Assembly: GCA_900095095.1 (NCBI GenBank)
Contig: FMBT01000495.1
Coordinates: forward strand, 1-64,000
DNA from: Fragilariopsis cylindrus CCMP1102
Taxonomy: Eukaryota > Bacillariophyta > Bacillariophyceae > Bacillariales > Bacillariaceae
Length of the DNA: 64,000 nucleotides
Reading direction: 5' to 3'
Shown in pieces: positions 22,140 through 32,906 of this stretch (position 1 is its first letter; each line of letters starts with the position of its first letter). The translations under genes were made by a program, and so were the position numbers. A model generated the notes under the pieces. That model saw only the letters and a list, made by a program, of their open reading frames with translations. It made no database searches and was not told the DNA's origin.

Positions 22140-24255
22140 ACCGTAATAAATAACACAATTATTTCTAGAAGAAAGAAATAAAGAGCGAACTTTGCTCACA
22201 GATTACAGTACGGTACTTTGAAGAGGGGAATACACACAAATTCTTAATTAGTAATGTAATGCATGCGACCTGCCTGCTTCTTTGTCGTTAATAAAGATTT
22301 GAAAGTGAGTCGAGTCGAGTCGAGTGGATCGTATACAGTAGGCAATAGTTGTTTCCCGTTATACATACATACCATACTTCAAAAAACCCAATCTCTGATC
22401 GATAATCCTCCGGTTGTCTGATGCATGGAAAGAAAAGGCACCGTACACAATGTATCTGTTCTCGCTCTCGCTCTCGTTTTCGTAGTTGATTTGATTTGAT
22501 TTGATTTGATTTGATTTGATTTGATTTGATTTGGAAATCTCGCTCAGTGATAGAAAAGATATTGATATCCTTCCAATATGCTATCGTTACGTATGAATGG
22601 CATGCATGCTTCGAAATTCGGCATTACTCTCAATCAATAATACATAGATATAGGAAAGATTCCCTTTTTTCAAATTATGAGGCATATATAAATATTTTTT
22701 CGAGGCATGGCACATACAAAATGATTATTGTAAAAATAAATAGATCTCATTTATGTAGGATCACGACTCAACCTAATTATTCAGTCTTATTCGGCGGGTA
22801 CAGTAGTAGTATGCTTTTTGTCAGAGATCAGTACGTACAGTCAGTTTGATCCATCTTTATTTTTCATAACTCTCACATACACAGCATAATAGTGTATGCA
22901 CCACATACTAATGCACCACATACTAAAACAGCAACAACTTGTAATGCATCCATCCATGCAATAGTCCTACATCTATCCAGGTATGTATCGTACCATATGC
23001 TTTTTGTCAGAGTTCAGTACGTACAGTAAGTTTGATCCATCATTATTTTTCATAACTCTCACATCACACAGCATAGTATAGTGCATGCACCACATACTAA
23101 TGCACCACATACTAAAACAGCAACAACTTGTAATGCATCCATCCATGCAATAGTCCTACATCTATCCAGGTATGTATCGTACCACCATATTATGATACTG
23201 TAGAACTAAGATAGCTAGCTAGCTAGCCAGTAAGTAACAGCACAGGGGTAGGTGGTGGCTACTGTACTGCAACAATTAATAGAAGTGAGTCAGAAGGGGG
23301 CATGTTCAATGAACGAACAATTAATACTTATTGCACACACAATGCATTCATGGCGTTTGCTATTCCTGGCGTTCTCTGATAATATTATTATACTAGTATT
23401 ATCATTGAAAATTTCAATCAAAAACCGTATTACATCTAACTTCAATAGCGCTTTCAATTAGGAAAATAATACTCGTTGTTAACAAAAAGATTATTCCGTA
23501 ACAATTAGGCGTAATTATTTCTTTTAACGTTCATTTCGCTCTTCCAATTTATTTAAAGTTTTATTTAAAATCCTTGGCATGTATTTATTTACTTGACGAA
23601 AAGTAGTACAGAAAGAGGAGAACAAAAGAGCCGGAAGAGTGTAAAAGTTGAGTGACGTCGCGATATTTATCCAGTAATCGCGTCATGATAGTCGTAAAGG
23701 TAAATCCAATTTACCGTAAACAAAAAAAAAATTAATCTTACTTACTTAATCAACTTTTACCTTGAACATAGAATAATTATATTAGATGAAATATCATAAT
23801 TTACTCATTATTTAATTAAATTCTACCGTATTTTAACTGGGAGCAGTAGGCTTAAAAACATTAATATTCTCAATATTCTAACTTCTTACGTAATATTATT
23901 TGAATTTGTTATATAACGAGCGATATGTAACGCACGTGTGCGTGTCATGATATTTGTCTTCTTTAGCTCGCGAAGTTTGGAGAATTTTATCAACGATTAC
24001 AGTATACACTGTATACATTATGTGATAGTCGTAACGGTAGGATAAACTATTCTCGTGTGATGAGTGTTTTAATTCTTTTGTTTTTTTTAATTACCGTAAC
24101 GGTAACGTTACATCCATACGTTAGTTAATCGTACATTACATTTTGCAATTGTTTCATCGTTTCATTCATAATTTATCGTACGGTAGGAAAATCATTATAC
24201 TATTAAACGTACTTACTTTATATTCCAGATAAAATCTAAAAACTTTTCGCCTGCT
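22140..24255. other. Intergenic 2.1 kb with microsatellite and 186-bp duplication
   Basis: A (GATTT)n run lies at 22487-22533. A tandem duplication with 186-bp period covers 22811-23183. The rest is AT-rich with no supported gene; the last 300 bases contain TAACGGTAACG motifs and should include the promoter of the gene at 24256. TGACGTCGCG at 23651 resembles a CRE-like site, unproven. Confidence 0.45.
22811..23183. repeat. Tandem duplication, two 186-bp units
   Basis: The units start ATGCTTTTTGTCAGAG at 22811 and 22997 and both end with TCCAGGTATGTATCGTACCA. They differ at a handful of positions only, so the duplication is fairly recent. Confidence 0.85.
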
Positions 24256-25314
24256 ATGAAGAACTATCCTACCTCGTCATCAATGTTTTCGTTATCATCT
24301 TCTCCGTTATTTCACACTTCTGGTACTATAACTGCTACTACTGCTACGCCTGCTACTGCTGCTGTTGCTACTTTTGATTCTTCACCATCAACATTAAACA
24401 ACGCATCATCACTGTCGATGATGAGCAAGAAGAACTATGCTATACCTTCTTCATCATCAATGATATTGCCATTATCATTATCTTCTCCAGTATTTCCTAC
24501 TTCCAAAAATACAATTGCTTTTTCTAATTGTACTGCTATTGCTACTGCTATTGCTATTGCTACTGAAACTACTGCCACTGATGACAGTGATAGTGATACT
24601 GCCACCGATGATAGTAATACTGACACTGATAACGATGATTCACCAGCTTTACCAGAACCATCGTTACTACATCAACAACAACATCGAGATCAACATCAAC
24701 ATCAACATCAAGATCAACAACGAAAAAAAAGTAGATCAGTACACTTTTTATCAATGGTTGCTGTTAGGAAAACAATATCACGTCATGAGATGACACAGGA
24801 AGAAAAATATAATTGTTGGTTCCAAGCAAATGAATATTTAATGATTAAACAAAATAATTATGATATAATAATAACTAATGATCAACAACAACAACTACTG
24901 CTTGCTGCTGCTGCTGCTGCTGCTGGTCAAGGTAGTAGTCAACAACAACAACAACAACAACATTCCAATATACTACACAATAGCAATAATAACGATAATA
25001 TGGATAGCGAATCATCATCATCATCATCATCATCATTAGAATCATCATTGGAATCATCATTATGTATGCGTGGATTAGAATGGGGTATCGAATCAGAATC
25101 AATACGTAAAAAGACCTATAGATTGGGTGCATTAGAAGAAGTTTTTATTGAACAAGAAGAACAATATTTAGGTGATTATTATAATGATGAAGCAATAGCA
25201 CATGCCTATTATAGTGTATCAAATGAATGTCAATTACATGCTGAACGTATTGCAATACAAGATAGAAAAGATATTGAAGAATATATCTATGAAGGATTGT
25301 ATGAAACAATTTAA
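24256..25314 (+). CDS. Diatom-expanded hypothetical protein (RSVxF...CMRGLE family)
   Basis: A 352-residue single-exon gene, unknown function. The conserved core starts with KSRSVHFLSMVAVRKTISRH (about 158-177), then EMTQEEKYNCWFQANEYLMIK, and after a low-complexity insert, CMRGLEWGIESES (about 271), a basic stretch and a helical C-terminus (ALEEVFIEQEEQYLGDYY, AYYSVSNECQLHAERIAIQD). I recall this pattern from large unnamed diatom families. The first 155 residues are Ser/Thr/Ala rich and contain an internal duplication (MKNYPTSSSMFSLSSSPLF and MSKKNYAIPSSSSMILPLSL). Gln, Ala, Asn and Ser runs interrupt the core between about 208 and 265. The start is the first ATG in the frame. Confidence 0.75.
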   Translation: MKNYPTSSSMFSLSSSPLFHTSGTITATTATPATAAVATFDSSPSTLNNASSLSMMSKKNYAIPSSSSMILPLSLSSPVFPTSKNTIAFSNCTAIATAIAIATETTATDDSDSDTATDDSNTDTDNDDSPALPEPSLLHQQQHRDQHQHQHQDQQRKKSRSVHFLSMVAVRKTISRHEMTQEEKYNCWFQANEYLMIKQNNYDIIITNDQQQQLLLAAAAAAAGQGSSQQQQQQQHSNILHNSNNNDNMDSESSSSSSSSLESSLESSLCMRGLEWGIESESIRKKTYRLGALEEVFIEQEEQYLGDYYNDEAIAHAYYSVSNECQLHAERIAIQDRKDIEEYIYEGLYETI

Positions 25315-27390
25315 ATGTACAACGAAGCACAACGCAAAGCACGCATGTAATTAGTAGACAACTAACTACTGAGAACAATAGGAACCACACACACACGGAA
25401 GGTCTATTAGAATGAATGCATGAATCAATCAATCGAAACTGCACTACCCTCCACCCTACGCACAAACACAAACCGGCTACACTACTAATGAACGTCGGTT
25501 CATTCAGTAACTGAATTCAATTCAGTTCAATTCAATTCCAACTCTTTCATTATATTCTTCACAGAAAACATTTTTGTTCACATCACATCATATCATCAAG
25601 TACAATATAGCACTAACTGTAATAGCTAGCTAGCATACACGCATACGTACACCTATAATCACTTATAACTACTACTGTATACTTAATATCAATACTAGAC
25701 TATAATAAAACGCATCCTACTATAGTAAATCCTACTCATTCATGTACGACGATATCCATTGTAGTACTATTACAAGCAAACTTTTGTTTCTACGGTATAT
25801 TTTATTATAGTTACATCATCAAATACAGCACTGCTGTAAAGCTAGCATACGCACACGCACACGCACACTCATAATTGCTATTTAATCACTAGCTACTTTT
25901 CGAAAACAATTAACTTTTCAACCGAAAAGAGATTTTCAACCGTAAAGAGATTCTGGCGACGTTCAGAAAATTGTGGAATCCTCTTTTCCTCACAATTTAA
26001 AGTCGACGAAAATATCTACTCATACCGAAACTGCAATTAGTGATTGACTATTTTTATCAATTAATGAATGAATCTACCGTATTGACAATACCGTAATTTT
26101 ACCCTACGAAACATCAACGTACAATTGTAGTACCGTAATCACTTATTAAAACAAATTCTTTTTAACTTCAACATTGCTTTAATTTGCTAGTGTTATGCCG
26201 TTCGTTGTTCTTCATCTCATACACAAATTAAGTCAAGTAGCGAAGATTGATGATTCAAAGAAGTAAGTGACGACTTCAAAAAATAAATTACTTATCAGTC
26301 ACATAACAGAAAAATAAACACTTATGGTAAAATATCGTACGGTGTTGCTAGGTAAGTCGTACGGTAGTCGTCGTCGTCTTCGTTGTAAAAGTAGCGGAGA
26401 ATCAAAAAAGTGACGACTTCAAAGAATAAGTACTACTCAGATTGACATCATTATAATATTGGTAGTACGCATGCTGAACGCATACAGTCGTAGAATCGAA
26501 TACCGTACTTTTAGCTTCAACAAAAGAATCATCGGTATGAAAAACGACGACCACTACGTATTTCGAGAAAAAAGAACGCATACTGTACAGTAGAGAAGAT
26601 GAAAAATCTATTAGCTTCATACAACATTGTTGTTTAAGCGTCGTAGTCGTACGTAGTCGTGTTATTCAGCGTCGTTGTCATCATCGAAACTATCAGTCAA
26701 ATACTGTACTATACTTTTTAGCTTAAACATGCCGCGTCCAAAACGAAGTAATTAAAGCAAAGTACGGTGCATGCCATATTGTGAGATTGTTTTTATTACT
26801 GTAAGCCTGCGGTTCTGTGTGAAACATGTATGTAGATTAATTATACCGTATCTTGCATGCCATATTATAACTGTAAGCTACGGTTCCGTATGGAATGGAG
26901 AAAGAACAAAGAATCAAGACAGGGACGAATAAACAAACTTTGACTGAGAAGTATTTATCAAAACACAAAAACTGCAACTTGAGCTTAGTCACATTTGGAG
27001 GTAAATGAATTAAAATATATATAAAACGCCGACCACTTTTAACAGAAAAAGTTACCCACACATTTACGGACTATTATTTCTGAATTCTAATCGCGGCAAC
27101 GTGTTCATCGCGTGGAATAAACATATATATTTATGTAAAGAAGAATATTCATTTAATTTTGTATGTCAGTGACAGTGAAACAGAATAAAACAAAACAAAA
27201 CACAAATCAATATGGTAACCACGTACAGCTTTTTGATGTAGATGCATGGTTGCTGTATTTAATTTGTTTGTGCATCAATCATAAAAAATCAAAGTCTGAT
27301 CAATCTTATCTCGGCTATATCTTGCCAGTTCACTTGAAGCGCATACTTTTCTTTTGTCTTGCGTTTAATAAACAAAACAACAAGAATAAA
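25315..27390. other. Intergenic 2.1 kb, no gene supported
   Basis: AT-rich with many CCGTA/TACGG and GTCGTC motifs (26330-26400, 26640-26700). A related pair, GTGACGACTTCAAA, occurs at 26270 and 26411. No coding frame with motifs was seen. The end holds the promoter of the gene at 27391. Confidence 0.4.
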
Positions 27391-28906
27391 ATGGCAACGG
27401 CAACGGCAACAGAAATGCTAGCGAAGATCCCTGTAGACGAACACGGCAAAGATTTACTAGTAACAGAATTGAATCAACTAAGTTTTAAAGATCGAAATGA
27501 TTATCACGGTAAGTGAAGATTCTCAGTAATTTAAATATACTATTGTATCCTCTCTATCGTATTGAACTTGTTTGATTCATACATAGTATACTTACACTTT
27601 TGTTGGGGCTCTAACGTTGATCATTTGTTTATCACCATTCTCTTTTTGAAATCTCCTACCGCACCATAACACAATAACAAACACAACAGATGAAATACAT
27701 GGCGTGAGATGTCTAGCAATTGATGAAACAGCTGTTTTAATTGAACAATCAATCCATGCATTACAAATTGAAATTGATGATAAGATCCCAAACATTGGAA
27801 AGTATGCATACCTGCATAGTCAACTTACCGCAAAAAGACGTTCATTTGTTAATTCAAAAGAATTTAGACTGCGTTTTTTAAGATTTGAGTTATTTGATAT
27901 AAAAAAGACTGCAGTTCGAATGTTAAAATGGTTAGATTTAGCACTGAGCTTATTTGGTTCTATTGCATTGGAGAGACCGATTTGTATATCAACAAATTTT
28001 TCACCAGATGAACTAAGATTTTTCCGTAAAGGGTATATACAATTATTACCTGTTAGAGCATCAGGTACTGGCAGACGGATTATCTGTTTTATCCATACGA
28101 TGAAGATTGGTATGCGGCATCTTCTAAACAAGTTATACTTAAAATTATGATGTATATATTTTGGAATGTTGGAAACGATATTGATGCGCAACGTAAAGGA
28201 GTTGCTACAGTATTTTTGTTTGATCCATCCTTTCCGCAAATACCGCATCACAAGGGTACAGGATTAATATCTCCATCTGATCAATGGATGCTTTCTGTCC
28301 GAATGAGTGCTATTCATGTATGTACACCTGATACACCCTTTTTTAGACTAACAAGAAGATTTATTGCAATGGCAATTGGACCACATAATCGTTTAAGATT
28401 GCGATTACATCTTGGTACATCCGTTGAATTCCATTATTCACTACAAGTCTATGGGATCCCGATAGAGTTAATTCCAATGACATACACTGGAAAAATAAAA
28501 TTACTGTTCACAAGACAATGGCTAAGATTACGTAGGATGATTGAAGATAAGGTAAAATTGCCTGCTAATGTTGTTGTTGAAGCTCCATATCTCAATGATG
28601 TTCTTTTTAAACAAGGTAATTCATTTCCAAATCATCCTGGTAATAACATGTTACGGAATTTGGTTGAAGCTAAAGCGAAACAGCTTCTTGAAGTAAGGAA
28701 TAATAAGCCATCTAAGAAAAAAGAATTCTTACTAGAAATATTGGATGCAATTGAAACAGTACATCGTGGTCGTTTTCTCTACTGGCATAAGCGGGATGAT
28801 ATGACTGATTACTGGTGGGTATTACTTTACTCCAGTGATACAAATGACGAGCAAGTATTGTTAAGTAAAATTGAACCTTTATTTCGTAAAACGTACACAA
28901 AGATGC

Positions 28907-28941
<35 letters not shown>

Positions 28942-29499
28942 GGACAAGGACAACAACACAAATTGATGCATACAACACATAATATGATGCAGCAAAGATT
29001 AATACATCGAAGAATGCACACTGGTCCGAATAATAGCAACCGTAATGAGAGGACAAGAATTGAATCTATTATTAATGAAGGTTTGACTATTGCTGATCCA
29101 CCTATCATGCCTACCATGCCTATCAGTACTACTTCTGCTACTATAAATCAAACTGGTGGAACATTTCCATTCCATTCTCTTGATGGCAACAAACGAAACA
29201 ACACCCATAGACGGGTTAGTCTTGAACACAACGACAACAGCAGCAGCAGCAGCAGCGGTGATGATAACAATGATATACCATCATCAGAATTTTTTGGTAT
29301 GAAATTTATACCTTCATTCCATTCTCTTGATGTCAACAAACGAAACAACATCCATAGTAGACGGATTAGTCTTGAACACAACGACAACAGCAGCAGCAGC
29401 AGCAGCAGCGGTGATGATAGCAATGGTTTACCATCATCGGAATGTTTTGGTATGCAATTTTTCCCATGCTCTGATTACAATGAAACAAATCCACATTAA
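27391..29499 (+). pseudogene. CRAL-TRIO-like plus DUF6824 protein, copy A (one frameshift)
   Basis: Exon 1 is 27391-27508, the intron 27509-27689 (GTAAGT...CAACAG), exon 2 from 27690; the joined codon G|AT gives DYHGDEIHGVRCL. The first part (FRLRFLRFELFDIKKTAVRML, LLPVRASGTGRR) resembles a CRAL-TRIO/Sec14-type lipid-binding domain. The second part (PYLNDVLFKQGNSFPNHPGN, GRFLYWHKRDDMTDYWW) matches DUF6824. The tail has a Gln run, then two similar Ser-rich repeats (FHSLDxNKRNN...SLEHNDNSSSS...SSExFGM). Compared with copy B, one C is missing at 28093-28094 (CC where copy B has CCC), which shifts the frame between IICF and the YDEDWYAAS segment. It could be a pseudogene, an allele or an assembly error; everything else is intact. 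Confidence 0.65.
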
Positions 29500-30008
29500 T
29501 AATTATAACCACATACCACATCATACTATAATTTGATCTAGAATAGCTACGTAAAAACATCACTATTATTTGACTACGTTTTGTGTCTTGTCTTGTTTCG
29601 TTTGTTCGTTCTTCGCTCTCGTTCGTGGCTTTGTTCAAGTGTGATTATTTCGCGTGACGGTCTGTACTGCATTGATATTATGTATCCCCTGATAATGAAT
29701 AATAACCCCCTCCCCCAAAAGGAAACTTCAGTCGTGCAAAAAGATGGTAACGAGCAAATCAAAAGATTGTTCTTTGTGCAAAGCACATCAATCATCACAA
29801 CACACATCACATACCGTACTCTACTATTACCGTACACAGTACATACAATTGTATCACAATAACGAGGACAACGACAACAAAACAACATCATCGATTATCC
29901 CACCATCAACGAAGGCAATTCAGCTAGCTAGCTACTACTACTGCTACTACTACTACTACTACTACATCCACGTTAAGTACTGTAGAAGGGCATTATTAGA
30001 TTTAAATT
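29500..30008. other. Intergenic between copy A and the Romo1-like gene
   Basis: No gene recognised. A (CTA)n run (29930-29965) lies shortly upstream of the next ATG and may be 5' UTR. Confidence 0.35.
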
Positions 30009-30224
30009 ATGAGTAGACAATATTCGAATACACAAGGCCAACAAGATCAACCACCGATTAATTGGTCAAGAAAGTTTAAGGGTGCAGTTACAGGATTTGC
30101 TGGTGGATCTATGATCGGTGGCGTCGGAAGTGTATTGCATTCTAGAAGAATTACACCCCAAACATTACCAGCTGCAATGTTTCTAGGTACTGTTTTAGCT
30201 GTTGGTTATGCTATCCGTTCATAA
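30009..30224 (+). CDS. Small Romo1/Mgr2-like membrane protein
   Basis: A 71-residue protein. A polar, Gln-rich start (MSRQYSNTQGQQDQPPINW) leads into a helix with a glycine-zipper pattern (FKGAVTGFAGGSMIGGVGSV), a short basic loop (LHSRRITPQTLP) and a second helix ending GTVLAVGYAIRS. Two short helices, the Gly pattern and the closing G-x-x-IR motif resemble Romo1/Mgr2, an inner mitochondrial membrane protein of the TIM23 system. The length is near the family's usual 70-110 residues. The match is by pattern only. No introns seen. Confidence 0.6.
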   Translation: MSRQYSNTQGQQDQPPINWSRKFKGAVTGFAGGSMIGGVGSVLHSRRITPQTLPAAMFLGTVLAVGYAIRS

Positions 30225-31410
30225 GAATAAAATAAAAATAGTAATGATAGTAGATTGAAATTGAATGCATGGTAACCCTTAACGATTTTGAATAGACTGA
30301 TGGACTGGAGTAAGAATTAATTGATCGATGGGTTTACCGGATCGGGTCGAGGAAAATATTCACAACAAGGAGCACGAATAATAACAATTAATAATAAAAT
30401 AATTGGGATATATAAAATAATAATAATTTGGATACAGTACTGTACGTGTACGAGAATTAAGTCAATCATTTATTTGATCAGTTCTATTGGTTTTTTTTTC
30501 CCCCACTCATTCAAACAAACTATATGATAAACGTTTTTATTTGGCGTGGTATGATTTTTTGATACAAACTAGAATGAAAGATGCGATGCGATGCGATGCG
30601 ATGCGATGCGAGTCAGTCCACCTACTGCACAACTCAGTCTGGTCTGTATTTCGTTGTAGCACTCTACTATTGTTTACTCCAACATGATACAAGCCCCCCC
30701 CCCCCCCCCCATCTACTATATGTACAGTAGCTGCTTTGTTTCGATCCCTGTTGTCCTTGTAGTGTCCATCGTATTGCGTATAATATCGTCTCTCTCTCAT
30801 TCTCTCTCTCTCTCTCTCTCTAAGTATCAATGCAGTTGGAGGACTTCCACTAAGGAAATACCTCTTCCGAGAGAAGAACACCTTTCGACAATGTATCCGT
30901 GCCATTTATTGAAGAAGAAAAAGACTCCTCATAATTTAATACGTGTAATGCAAATTCTACTTCTGACATGCTACTACTAATAGAACATGCAATTAATTTC
31001 CATAACCCGCTTCCCTAAAAAGCGGGTAGGGGTGTCCGCGTTTTGATACCCGCGTTGTAAAAAAGCAGGTACAGCATGGGGTAGCCGCTTTTGCAAAAAT
31101 AAACATGATTAATAATTTGCGACCAACCCCCAGGATATACTACTGTACTTTTTGAAAGGAGTTTTTAGAGGGTATTTTACCGTTGGCGTCCAGAATGGTC
31201 ATCGCAGTAATTAACGCCGCAGGCTGGTCCAGATTGTACTGTTCCTCTTTATTATATTTTGCGCGCCCCTAAAATCAAATCTTGGTCACGAACCCAAAAC
31301 ACAACAATTTCACATCTTTTGACAATAATTTCGCACTATCACACACACACCTTTCCGTACAGTACTTGTACCATCCCGATAGGAACAAGTCTTACAACAA
31401 GTGAGCGACA
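30225..31410. other. Intergenic with simple repeats and a small hairpin
   Basis: (GATGC)n lies at 30578-30609, a C run at 30694-30712 and (TC)n at about 30786-30822. ACCCGCTT...AAGCGGGT at 31005-31028 can form a stem. 30825-30910 holds a scrap (CCGAGAGAAGA, ACAATGTATCCGTGCC) resembling the ARM gene's exon at 32136-32171, so it is probably a small duplicated piece of that gene. Confidence 0.4.
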
Positions 31411-32550
31411 ATGGAATCTAATACGACTCAACAAATCAAGCGGCAGAAGGTTGAGCAGCTGGAAGATAGTAACGACTGCCGTCCCCCCCTACCATCTGGT
31501 AGAGACATATCGGTGGCTTTAAGTCAAATCGAAATAACAGAAACTTATCCCAACGATATAACAATCAAAGCCATAGACAATCTTTTGACGTGGTTAGATT
31601 CTCACGATGACAATGAAGTTCGTCGCGTTATTAAAGAATTCATAGACATTGGCGGAATTCTCCGTCTATTGATGTTTATCGAGAAACATATTGGCAAGCA
31701 GACGGAATTGGTGAGATTTTCTTCTGACTTTCTTTCTACGATTCTTGATCCTGGTAATAATGATCAATATCGTGACTTGAATCTCCAAGCTGCGAAGATC
31801 TTCATTGAACGTAGAGGTGTACAGATTATGATCCTTGCTAATGAAAAATACGTCAACAATGATGATATAACTTCTTACAGTGTGTTAGTTTGTATCTGGA
31901 AAGTATTGAGTAACACTTGTTACCATAAAAACTCGGTAGATATTATAGGCAAGGATCAAATTATATCTATAGTTTCTTCTGGTTCCTACACTATTAACGC
32001 ACCCCAATTTACTGTTAGGTACGACATAAGTATTTAACAGAAATGTGTTTTGAAGGCAATGGGAAATTTGATAGCGAATTATTCTGACGACAATAATGAT
32101 ACTACAATTCAATTGGATGACTTAAGAGGGCCCTTCCGAGAGAAGAAGATCTTTCAACAATGTATACGTGCCCTGAGAAATGATAACACCACTACTGCTA
32201 GTAATAACAGCAATAACTCATGGAAGAACGACGTTGATCTTTGGTCCCACACTTCGCGCTTCTTCTACCACTGTTGGGCAAGAAATAATAATTTTCTGTC
32301 AAGGAAAGTTGATTTTAAACTTATTATACCATTTTTAATTCATTACATAAAAAAAGACCCAAGCGATGCTCGTGAATGGTACGCATTCGATCTTCTTCAT
32401 GCAGCAAGCGATGTTATAGGGAAGAACATGATGATGAAAAATAGCAGAGGTCTTCTTACAGTATTGGGTGCTATCGCTGATTGTGATAATGATGACAAAG
32501 ATGCAAACGATGCAGCATATGAATTGTTGGAATATCTCTTCAAACGATAA
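31411..32550 (+). pseudogene. ARM/HEAT-like repeat protein interrupted by one TAA
   Basis: About 380 codons in one frame. The N-terminus is polar with a Lys/Gln patch (QIKRQKVEQLED). The body has alpha-helical pairs typical of armadillo repeats (ITIKAIDNLLTWLDSHDDNE, LLMFIEKHIGKQTELVRFSS, LKAMGNLIANYSDD, RGLLTVLGAIADCDND). I recognise this as a diatom-expanded ARM-type family, probably a protein-interaction scaffold. A single TAA at 32035-32037 splits it; the frame is the same on both sides. A 27-bp GT...AG segment (32014-32040, GTTAGG...TTAACAG) would remove the stop and keep frame, but it is shorter than normal introns. So this is either a mini-intron, a longer intron starting near 31968, or a nonsense change. 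Confidence 0.6.
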
Positions 32551-32906
32551 GGTCCTAACTATATAATCAATATACGGCTAGGTTTACGACGATACGATGT
32601 GCTAGCATCTAGTATGGTTAGAAAAGAATGGTTTGAAAATAATAGGATACGTTTACAAATTGTATCTTATTATTTTTACACATTTATATTTTTTAATAAA
32701 AGTGTACAATGGATTGGGGGTACAGTGTTACTGTAGACGACATGAGGCGAGGGTGACAGATCATGATCCTCCGTTTTTTCATGCATTAATTTCTAAAATC
32801 AGTAGTACGATCGAGTGAGTCGATTCATTCGAGTTGAGTCACACGCACTTCCGTAGACAACATGTTAAATTGTTTTACTATTTATTATGTTTATTATTGT
32901 TATGCT
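32551..32906. other. Convergent 3' ends, no gene
   Basis: AT-rich spacer between two genes facing each other. It should contain both polyadenylation regions. Confidence 0.4.

Noticed and set aside
24515-25132. Hydrophobic and Val/Asp-rich frames overlapping the 24256-25314 gene
   Set aside because: They are shadows of Ser/Thr/Gln codon runs in the real gene.
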